DNA from: Clostridium sp. DSM 8431
GTDB lineage: Bacteria > Bacillota > Clostridia > Clostridiales > Clostridiaceae
DNA: 55,432 nucleotides
Direction of reading: 5' to 3'
NCBI RefSeq assembly: GCF_900116755.1
Contig: NZ_FPBY01000002.1
Location: forward strand, 1-55,432
A program made the position numbers and the translations under genes. Numbering within the stretch: position 1 is the stretch's first letter; every line of letters begins with the position of its first letter. Below are positions 39,501-47,323 of this stretch, piece after piece. The notes under the pieces are model-generated. The model made no database searches. It was not told the DNA's origin and saw nothing but the letters and a program-made list of their open reading frames with translations.

Positions 39501-42500
39501 CAATATTAGCAGTACTAAAAAGTGGTGCGGCTTATGTACCTATAGATCCATATTACCCAGATGAAAGAATAAATATAATAATAGAAGACTCTAAGGCACC
39601 AATTGTAATTACAGAAGATAAATATTTAAATAGATTAAATTCTGACAATAACACAAGAATAATTTGTGTGGATAGAGAAAAGTATAATATACAATTTGAG
39701 GATGATAGAAATTTAATAACTAATACTAAGTCTAATAATGCAGCTTATGTAATATATACTTCAGGTTCTACAGGAAAGCCAAAGGGAGTAGTAGTTTGTC
39801 ATTATAATGTATATCGTTTATTTAAGAGTACTGATAATTGGTATAACTTTAATGAAAATGATGTATGGACTATGTTCCATTCCTATGCCTTTGATTTTTC
39901 AGTATGGGAAATATGGGGAGCCCTATTATATGGAGGTAAGTTAGTTGTTGTTCCATATTCTCTAAGCAGAACTCCAGATAAATTTTATAAGCTAGTAATA
40001 GATGAAAAAGTAACAGTGCTTAATCAAACTCCTACTGCCTTCAAACAATTTATTATGGCTGAAGAAAAATATACTGAAGGAAAAAATCTTTCATTAAGAT
40101 ATGTAATCTTTGGTGGAGAAGCATTAAATCCAACAAGTCTAAAGAATTGGTTTGAAAGACATGGAGATAAGATGCCTCAATTAGTTAATATGTATGGAAT
40201 TACAGAAACAACAGTACATGTTACTTATAGACCTTTAACTATAAATGATATGTATAGCAATGTGAGTGTTATAGGTACTCCTATTAAAGATTTAAATTTA
40301 TATATATTAGATGAAAATATGAATCAGGTTCCAGTTAATACAGAAGGAGAGTTATATGTAAGCGGACTTGGTGTGGCAAGAGGATATTTAAACCGTCCAC
40401 AGCTTACTTGTGAAAAGTTCCTTGAAAATAAGTTCTCAGATGAGTATGATGGCAGATTATATAGAACTGGAGACGTAGGAAGATATTTACCTAATGGAGA
40501 TATAGAGTATTTAGGAAGATGTGATTCACAAGTTAAAATACGTGGATTTAGAATGGAATTAGGTGATATAGAAAGCTGTATGATGCAGTTAGATGAAATA
40601 GTTCAATGCGTTGTTACAGTTCAGGATAAAGAAACTGGAGATCCTAAGATAGTTGCATACATTATTCCTAAGGAAAATACAGAAATAAAATTAAAAGAAA
40701 TAAGAAGGTTCTTAAGAACAAAACTTCCAGACTATATGGTACCAAATTATATAGTGAAAATAGACAAGTTGCCTTTAACTCAAAATGGAAAACTTGATAA
40801 GAGTAAGCTACCATGGCCAGCAATTGAAGCGCCAAAGGTAGAAGAAAGAAAGACTCATAAGGAAAGATTTGATATAACAAAAGAGTTAATTCAACTTTTC
40901 AAAGATAATTTAATGAGTGATGAGGAAATAAATAAAGAGGATGATATTTTTGATTTAGGAAGTACATCCATAACAATAATGACAATAATTCAGGTTTTGG
41001 AAGAAAAATACAATATAAGCGTTCCAATAGAAGTATTTTTAGACTCAGAAAATATAGGAAATATTGCTGAATATATAAATAAAGAGTTAGATGTAGAAGT
41101 TCCAGAAGAAGAGAATGAAGTTCTTTATGAAGATGAAGACGTAACAGCATTAGATAATACAGAAATAAGCAAAGAAATAATACAAATTTTTAAGGATGAG
41201 TTAGAAACGAGTGAAGAGATTTCAATTGCTGATGATATTTTTGATTTAGGAAGTACATCTATAACATTAATGAATATTACACAGATTTTAGAAGAAAAAT
41301 ATAATCTAACTGTCCCAATAGAAGTATTCTTAGATAGCTCAAATATTGAAGAAATAGTTAATTATATTTGTAAGAATTTAAGTGGGAAAAATAGCAGTAA
41401 GTTAGAGTATAAAAAAGAAGTAGTGCTTGAAGAGAAAAACTATAAAGAAGACAACTGTGTAGTTTTAGAAGCACCTAAGTTTAAAGGAAAAGCTTATTTA
41501 AGATATGCTATTAAGAGCGATTTTAGTGAGAAAGTAGTTTCTTTTGAAAGTTTATCAGGATTATTATCTATGCTTAGAATGAAGAAGATAAAAGGAGAAA
41601 GAAAGTATTTATATCCATCATCAGGAGGACGTAATGCTGTTCAAACTTATGTATATGTAAAAAAGGATAGGGTTGAAAATTTAAAAGAAGGAATCTACTA
41701 TTATCATCCTATTGAACATAAGTTATATTTAGTTAATTCAGGTGCTGTTATAGATGGAAAAGCTCATCATGAATTTAATAGAAAGTGTTATGAAAAATCA
41801 GCATTTACTATATTCTTTATAGCGCAATTAAAAGCATTAAAGCCTATTTATATAAATTTAAGTAATACATTGTCTATGGTTGATACAGGTTATATGACAG
41901 AACTTTTATTAAGCAGACAGTCAGATTATAAAATTGGATTATGTCCAGCAGATGGCTTCGATTTTGAAAGAGTAAAAGATTTATTTAAATTATATGAAGA
42001 TAATAGATATGTATATTCATTGATGGGTGGATATTATGATGATAATGAATTACCTGTAGATAGCAGATTATCAGATATAAGAAAAGAAATTTTAGGGGGC
42101 AGTCCTTTAGAAAATCATTTCTTAGATAAGATGAATTATGAAACAGTTGAAGATTTATCAAGAATCCAAAATGAAAGAAAGTTTAATATTCTTTCAAAAA
42201 GAGAATTAGTTCAAATAACTAAGCAGCAGCTTAATATTAGAAAATTCACAAAGGATGCAGTTAGCATTGATTTAGTAGATATTGAAGTTGCTGATAAGGA
42301 TTATATATTAAGATATTCTCAAAGAGAGTATAGTGATGAAGCAGTATCATATAAACAATTTAATAATTTCATATCCCTTTTAGAAAGTGGAAAAACTCAA
42401 AATGGGAATAAAGAATTCTTAACACCACCTCTTGGAGTGGATTCAGTAGATATATATATTTATGTTAAGGAAAAGGGAGTAGAGTCACTAGGAGAAGGAA

Positions 42501-45500
42501 CTTATAAGTATGATAGAGCTCAAAATTCGCTTATAAAATTAAATGATAAATTAAGCATACCAATAAGAAAGTGTCATACACCATTTAATATTGCTATTGC
42601 TAAAGAAGCAAAATTCTTTATATTTATAGTAAGTAGATTAGAAGAAAGCAGACCTATATTTAAGGATGCAGTCATTAAGTATTCAGCAATAGAAGCAGGA
42701 ATGATTGGACAGCTTTTACAAGAAAGACAATCTGAATTTGATATGGGAATAGTACCTATAGGAGGAATGGATTTTGACAAATTAAAAGATGACTTTGGTA
42801 TTAAAGATAATGTTTATATTCATAGTTTTATGTGTGGAAAAGTTAAGCATGTAGAGAGAAGGGATTTTGATTTTGAAATAAAAGAAAAAGAAGAAACATT
42901 ATATCCTTTATCATCTGGACAAAAATCATTATTCTTTGTACAACAATCAGATATGACTAATACTTCATATGACACAATTTACAATGTGAGAATTAGAAAA
43001 AAATTAGATGAGGATTTATTTAAGAAAGCGTTATATTATACAGTAAAAAAACAACCATTATTACGTACGTATTTCAAAATTGAAAATGGAATTCCAAATC
43101 AAGCTGTATTAAAAGATTTTGTTCCTAAAATAGAAGTTATAGATGCCTCTTCTTGGAGTGAAGAAAAGATAATTAAAGAAAATAAAAATAGATATGATAT
43201 ACAGTTTAATTTATGTGAAGAAACTCCATATAGAATATTCTTATTTAAGAAGACAGAAAATGATTATATTTTACTAATGAATATACATCACATAATAACT
43301 GACTTTACTTCTACAGGTATGATGGTAGAAGACTTATGGAACTTCTATGACAAGATAATAAGTGATCCTTACTATGAACCTGTTATAGAAGAAGATACAA
43401 GATATTTTGAATATATAGAGTGGCAGAAAGATTTATTAAATAGTGAGCGTGGAGAGAAAAAATTAAATTACTGGATTGAAAAACTAGGGGGAGAATTACA
43501 AGAATTAAATTTACCTTTAGATAAGTCAAGACCAGCAGTTCAAACATTTAAAGGTGATACAGTTAAATTTAATATATGTAAGAAAATAACAGAAGCTTTA
43601 AGAGATTTCTCAAAACAAGAAAAGAAGACTTTATATACTGTAATGTTAACTGCTTTCAATATAATTTTATCTAAGTATTCAAGACAAGATGATATTTTAG
43701 TTGGAACAACTGCTAATGCAAGAGGTAAAAAGAACTTTAGAGATGTATTTGGATATTTCATTAACCCTATAGTAATTAGAAGTGATTTATCTAAAAACAA
43801 TACATTTAGAGAATTAGTAGGGGAAATAAGTAAGACAGTATACTCAGCTTTAAATAATCAAGATTACCCATTTTATGATTTAGTAAAGATATTACAGCCA
43901 GTTAGAGATATGAGTAGAAGTCCAATATTCCAAGTAACGTTCCAATTGTTAACTAAAGACATAACATGTAAGCAGGTTAATGATAGAAATGATATAGAAT
44001 TTATGGATATACCTCAGCAGGAAGGACAATTTGATTTAGAAATTGAAATGCTGGAATATGAAGACTTTATTGAAACAAATCTAATTTATAATAGTGATTT
44101 ATTTAATAGAGATACAATAGAAAAATTCAGAGATCATTTTGTAAACTTATTAGAAAGTATAATTAAAAATTATGATAGACCAATTAATGATTATGAACTT
44201 ATAGATGAAAATGAAAGATATCTATTAATAGAAAAATACAATGAGAGAAAAGATGAGTATGTTATAGATAAGTGTATTCATGAAGTATTTGAAAATCAGG
44301 TAGAAAAACATAAAGATGAAATAGCACTTGTCTTTACAAATGAAGAGGGAGTAAGAAAAACTTTAACTTTTGATGAGTTAAATAAGAGAGCAAATAAATT
44401 AGCTCATTATTTAAATGAAAATAAGACAGATGATGATAAAATGGTTGGAATCTGTATGCATAAGGGATTAGAGCTGGTAGTAAGTGTGGTTGCAGTATTA
44501 AAAGCTGGACTTGCTTATATTCCTATAGATCCATCATATCCTGAAGAACGTAGAAGTTATATTATTTCAGATTCTAAGACAGGTATCATTATAGCAGAGG
44601 AAGAAGAAGTAAATAATTTTGATAGTAATAAGCTTTTAGTAATTGACAGTAATAATATTTGGGAAGAGATTCAAGACTATAATGAAGAAAATCTTAATTT
44701 AAAAATAAATAATAAGAATTTAGCTTATATTTTATATACTTCAGGTTCAACAGGTAAGCCTAAAGGTGTAAAAGTACAGCATGAAGGACCAGTTAATACA
44801 ATGGTTGGTTATAAAAATGCTTACTTTACAAAACAAGAATGTAAGGTTCACTTACAAATGGCAAACTACACCTTTGATGTATTTGTTGGAGACTTTATGA
44901 GATCTTTATGTTTAGGTCAAAGATTAGTAATATGTCCTTATGCGTATTTATCAGATTCTAAAAATTTGTATAACTTAATTGTTAGCGAAAAAGTAGAGTT
45001 CGCAGAATTTGTACCAGCAGTTATGAGATATTTAGTAGATTACATGAAGCAGAATAATAAGAAAATTGATTGCTTCAAGGCTTTAACAATAAGTTCTGAC
45101 AGCTGGAACATGAAAGAATGTAGGGAATTTGAAAAGTACTTTAATGAAAATACTGTATTTATTAATGCTTATGGAGTAACTGAAGCATCAATAGATACTA
45201 CTTATATTGAATGTGATGAAATAGATGAAAATTATAATGGCTGTGTTCCTATTGGAAGACCATTTGTAAATTCAGAAACTTATGTATTAGATAAATATAA
45301 AAATCTAGTACCACAAGGAGTTCCTGGAGAGCTTTGCATAGGAGGAAGAGGAGTAACTTTAGGATACCTTAATAGAGATGATCTTACAGCAGAAAAGTTT
45401 ATACCAAATAAGTTCACTAATAAAGGATATATATATAGAACTGGAGATTTAGTTCGCTATAATTCTAAAGGAATAATAGAATTCTTAGGACGTATTGATA

Positions 45501-47224
45501 ATCAAATTAAGATACGTGGATTAAGAGTAGAGCTAGGTGAAATAGAAAATAAATTAATACAATGTGAATATATAAAAGAAGCTGTTGTAATCATAAAGAA
45601 GGATAAGTCAGATGAAAATATATTAGTAGGTTTCTATATTAAAAAAGAAGGCTACAGCGTATCAGTAGCTGAAGTTAAGAACTATTTGAAGAAATTCTTA
45701 CCAGAATATATGGTGCCAAGTATATTAATAGAATTAGATAAGTTCCCAACTAATGCTAATGATAAAGTAGATAGAAAAGCACTAAAAGCAATGGATATAT
45801 CTTTAGAAACTAAAGTTAGTAATTATGTAGCTCCATCAACAGATGTAGAGAAGAAACTTGCTACTATATGGGAAAATATTTTAAATATTGAAAATATAGG
45901 AGTAGAGAATAATTTCTTTGATATTGGAGGACATTCTTTCTTAGCCATTAAGTTAATAAATGAAATTGAAAAAGAAATGAAGTTTAAAGTTAAACTGGCA
46001 GACTTTTTAAAGAATCCTACAATAAAAAATGTTGCAGGTATTATAGATAAAACTGATGATGCAAAGGAAGATAAGAAAAATAGCTTCTTAGATGATGCTA
46101 CATTACCTTTAGATATACAAAGTCCTTGGTATAATCCTAAAAAAATATTATTAACAGGGGCAACAGGTCACCTTGGTGTTAATATGCTGGCTGATTTATT
46201 AAATAAGCACAAAGATGCATATGTTTATTGCCTTGTAAGAGCTGCTAGTATTCAAGCTGGAAAAGAAAAGATTGAAAAGAAGCTTATACAAAGTGATTTA
46301 TGGAATGAAGAAATTATGAATAGAGTAGTTCCAGTTATAGGGGACTTAGAAAAAGTAAACTTAGGTATGACAAAGGATATATTTGAAGAATTATCTGAAG
46401 AAATAGATGTAATTTATCATAATGGTGCTTATGTGAATTTTGCTTATCCTTATGAAATATTAAAGGCTGCTAATGTAGAAGGTACAAAAGAAGTCTTAAG
46501 ATTAGCAGTAAATAAGAAAATGAAATTAATTAATTATATATCAACTACTTCAGTGTATGAAAATTTAACAGGTATGAAAAATATCGATGATGATGCACCT
46601 TTAGTAGTTAATGATAAATTAGATAATTTAACTGGATACACTAAATCAAAATGGGTATCTGAAAAAATTATCAGACAAGCTATGGAAAAAGGAGTGCCAG
46701 TTTCAATATATAGACCAGATGTAGTTACAGGAAGCAGTAAAAATGGATTATGGAATACAAGTGATTATGCAAGTAAGATACTACTAAACATAATTAAGCT
46801 TGGTTATATTCCAAAAGGAGATCTAAAATTCACTTGGATTCCAGTGGACTATGTAAGCAAGATGATAATTTATATTTCATCTAATCCTAATAGCTTAAAT
46901 AAAATGTTTAATTTAGTGGCAGATAGCTCATTTGCAATTTCTAAATTAGGTCAGTGGCTTAATGAAATTGGATACTCTATAAAAGAATTATCTTTAGATA
47001 AATGGTGTGAAGAAGCTGATAGATATGCAAAGGAAAATGAAGAAGAGATACCAAGCGATATTTTAGATGCTGCAAGAGAATATGATGATAGCAAGGTAGT
47101 GACATGTATTTCAAGCAATTGTAAAGAGTTCTTAAAAGAAGACTTTATAAAAGATACCACAATGAACAAGAAAACAATCGAAAGATATACTAAATATTAC
47201 AAATTAATCAATTTGTTGGTATAA
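36569..47224 (+). CDS. Terminal NRPS: Cy-Cy-A(Thr)-PCP-PCP-Ox-Ox / C-A(Dab/Orn)-PCP-reductase
   Basis: This protein of about 3551 aa finishes and releases the chain. A short helical docking segment precedes two heterocyclisation domains: Cy1 with the full DxxxxD motif (Asp179, Asp184) and Cy2 with Ala611 for the first Asp. The first A domain (908-1415, Asp1109) gives DFWNIGMVHK, the usual threonine code, so a methyloxazoline is expected. Tandem PCPs (Ser1467, Ser1564) follow. Next come two SagB/nitroreductase-type FMN oxidase domains that would aromatise it: Ox1 (1641-1830) with YPSSGG at 1682, and Ox2 (1911-2097) with the motif eroded to TPPLG. The C domain has HHIITDF at 2240. The second A domain (2565-3074, Asp2770) reads DVGETSAIDK, typical of small basic residues. 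PCP Ser3123 and an NAD(P)H thioester reductase (GATGHLG after 3196, Tyr3357/Lys3361) release an aldehyde or alcohol. No thioesterase is present. Confidence 0.93.
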   Translation: MEKELFYSLSKEEKIKVIEDLKKLVSCKTSDQRESSVYEKELKDNFKFKLSDIQESFLVGKRFGKDKDNVGCHMYFEFTENNLNIDRLNNAWNILTKYHKMLNVVVLPDRTQQVKTEMSDYKFKIYDVRGKRQEEVNEHLEKVRDEMSHKLYNANDWPLFEISITKMDNNKSIIHFSIDEWIIDGYSLNLLMSQWKNLYENEDYKLPDLKFTFKDYLDYLSKVENSPKFEMDLEYWMNKFKNNPSGPILPLKKNLGSPINNRYYKRKRYKAKIEKEDWNSIDKKAKELGVSETAVVLMLFGQALGNFDSNDRFSIITTYFNRLPINDDIDKIVGPFVSTSIFEIDNSNENQVEDKILKYQDQLWNDLDHSSVSGIRAMRELRVRERKAPNLSIPVAFTSMLNNDNNVSKESWLDKSIFAISQTPQVWLDHQVFRDKTGVNLTWDVAEECFEDNFIEEAFAKYIEIIKDFIRNKGTLSNRVLERESSLNNKSFALSDMQQSSVFAKINTNKSGKIYQEFNVRDIDVERLEEAVNTVIKNQNMLKTVIYKNGTQKVIEEVPYYRLKVDYAAGDLENRRTKLIDKEFDFGEWPFFDISVSMMDNNCGIVHFVMASMIADGKSMCILYKKIFELYNEPQLSLKKLDYKYCDYINYLETSNSQNKAMERYWKDKCENLSAGPSLTSKTGYSYHIPKRITGKIGNWYKFKNKIRAVSLDSILLTAYMETLEKWSSNKKFSVVYVNWDRENINQDIDNVIGEFTRIGLVQNDSLSNNLVDKIRHNQNVIDDDFVNGRVSVMKYLRKKLMKPGFSLPVVYTNFIKDINLSRNIELGEGLTITPNVDLDCMSSENGDELIINWDYNLGVFEKNTVENMFNDYMNLVNRIMSNLDNLDSLDIDDISEVKASYDNKIDFSNFKCIHKVFEEKAEMFADNIAVTIDNKSVTYRELNRRANKFANYLRKDGAKEEVLVGICLDRSIEMIVSILAVLKSGAAYVPIDPYYPDERINIIIEDSKAPIVITEDKYLNRLNSDNNTRIICVDREKYNIQFEDDRNLITNTKSNNAAYVIYTSGSTGKPKGVVVCHYNVYRLFKSTDNWYNFNENDVWTMFHSYAFDFSVWEIWGALLYGGKLVVVPYSLSRTPDKFYKLVIDEKVTVLNQTPTAFKQFIMAEEKYTEGKNLSLRYVIFGGEALNPTSLKNWFERHGDKMPQLVNMYGITETTVHVTYRPLTINDMYSNVSVIGTPIKDLNLYILDENMNQVPVNTEGELYVSGLGVARGYLNRPQLTCEKFLENKFSDEYDGRLYRTGDVGRYLPNGDIEYLGRCDSQVKIRGFRMELGDIESCMMQLDEIVQCVVTVQDKETGDPKIVAYIIPKENTEIKLKEIRRFLRTKLPDYMVPNYIVKIDKLPLTQNGKLDKSKLPWPAIEAPKVEERKTHKERFDITKELIQLFKDNLMSDEEINKEDDIFDLGSTSITIMTIIQVLEEKYNISVPIEVFLDSENIGNIAEYINKELDVEVPEEENEVLYEDEDVTALDNTEISKEIIQIFKDELETSEEISIADDIFDLGSTSITLMNITQILEEKYNLTVPIEVFLDSSNIEEIVNYICKNLSGKNSSKLEYKKEVVLEEKNYKEDNCVVLEAPKFKGKAYLRYAIKSDFSEKVVSFESLSGLLSMLRMKKIKGERKYLYPSSGGRNAVQTYVYVKKDRVENLKEGIYYYHPIEHKLYLVNSGAVIDGKAHHEFNRKCYEKSAFTIFFIAQLKALKPIYINLSNTLSMVDTGYMTELLLSRQSDYKIGLCPADGFDFERVKDLFKLYEDNRYVYSLMGGYYDDNELPVDSRLSDIRKEILGGSPLENHFLDKMNYETVEDLSRIQNERKFNILSKRELVQITKQQLNIRKFTKDAVSIDLVDIEVADKDYILRYSQREYSDEAVSYKQFNNFISLLESGKTQNGNKEFLTPPLGVDSVDIYIYVKEKGVESLGEGTYKYDRAQNSLIKLNDKLSIPIRKCHTPFNIAIAKEAKFFIFIVSRLEESRPIFKDAVIKYSAIEAGMIGQLLQERQSEFDMGIVPIGGMDFDKLKDDFGIKDNVYIHSFMCGKVKHVERRDFDFEIKEKEETLYPLSSGQKSLFFVQQSDMTNTSYDTIYNVRIRKKLDEDLFKKALYYTVKKQPLLRTYFKIENGIPNQAVLKDFVPKIEVIDASSWSEEKIIKENKNRYDIQFNLCEETPYRIFLFKKTENDYILLMNIHHIITDFTSTGMMVEDLWNFYDKIISDPYYEPVIEEDTRYFEYIEWQKDLLNSERGEKKLNYWIEKLGGELQELNLPLDKSRPAVQTFKGDTVKFNICKKITEALRDFSKQEKKTLYTVMLTAFNIILSKYSRQDDILVGTTANARGKKNFRDVFGYFINPIVIRSDLSKNNTFRELVGEISKTVYSALNNQDYPFYDLVKILQPVRDMSRSPIFQVTFQLLTKDITCKQVNDRNDIEFMDIPQQEGQFDLEIEMLEYEDFIETNLIYNSDLFNRDTIEKFRDHFVNLLESIIKNYDRPINDYELIDENERYLLIEKYNERKDEYVIDKCIHEVFENQVEKHKDEIALVFTNEEGVRKTLTFDELNKRANKLAHYLNENKTDDDKMVGICMHKGLELVVSVVAVLKAGLAYIPIDPSYPEERRSYIISDSKTGIIIAEEEEVNNFDSNKLLVIDSNNIWEEIQDYNEENLNLKINNKNLAYILYTSGSTGKPKGVKVQHEGPVNTMVGYKNAYFTKQECKVHLQMANYTFDVFVGDFMRSLCLGQRLVICPYAYLSDSKNLYNLIVSEKVEFAEFVPAVMRYLVDYMKQNNKKIDCFKALTISSDSWNMKECREFEKYFNENTVFINAYGVTEASIDTTYIECDEIDENYNGCVPIGRPFVNSETYVLDKYKNLVPQGVPGELCIGGRGVTLGYLNRDDLTAEKFIPNKFTNKGYIYRTGDLVRYNSKGIIEFLGRIDNQIKIRGLRVELGEIENKLIQCEYIKEAVVIIKKDKSDENILVGFYIKKEGYSVSVAEVKNYLKKFLPEYMVPSILIELDKFPTNANDKVDRKALKAMDISLETKVSNYVAPSTDVEKKLATIWENILNIENIGVENNFFDIGGHSFLAIKLINEIEKEMKFKVKLADFLKNPTIKNVAGIIDKTDDAKEDKKNSFLDDATLPLDIQSPWYNPKKILLTGATGHLGVNMLADLLNKHKDAYVYCLVRAASIQAGKEKIEKKLIQSDLWNEEIMNRVVPVIGDLEKVNLGMTKDIFEELSEEIDVIYHNGAYVNFAYPYEILKAANVEGTKEVLRLAVNKKMKLINYISTTSVYENLTGMKNIDDDAPLVVNDKLDNLTGYTKSKWVSEKIIRQAMEKGVPVSIYRPDVVTGSSKNGLWNTSDYASKILLNIIKLGYIPKGDLKFTWIPVDYVSKMIIYISSNPNSLNKMFNLVADSSFAISKLGQWLNEIGYSIKELSLDKWCEEADRYAKENEEEIPSDILDAAREYDDSKVVTCISSNCKEFLKEDFIKDTTMNKKTIERYTKYYKLINLLV
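40870..41390 (+). repeat. Tandem duplicated PCP domains
   Basis: Two consecutive carrier domains share DDIFDLGSTSIT and VPIEVFLDS, with near-identical DNA around both serines (40967 and 41258). The ancestral unit was duplicated within the gene. Both keep the Ser, so both may be loaded with Thr or carry the growing chain. Confidence 0.85.
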
Positions 47225-47323
47225 TGTATGTTATACAACCTCTCTGTGTTGATAAAATGAATATTTTTGTTTCAAATAGGAAAGTAATTTAGAAACAGAG
47301 TGGAAATAAAAGAGGTGGATTGA

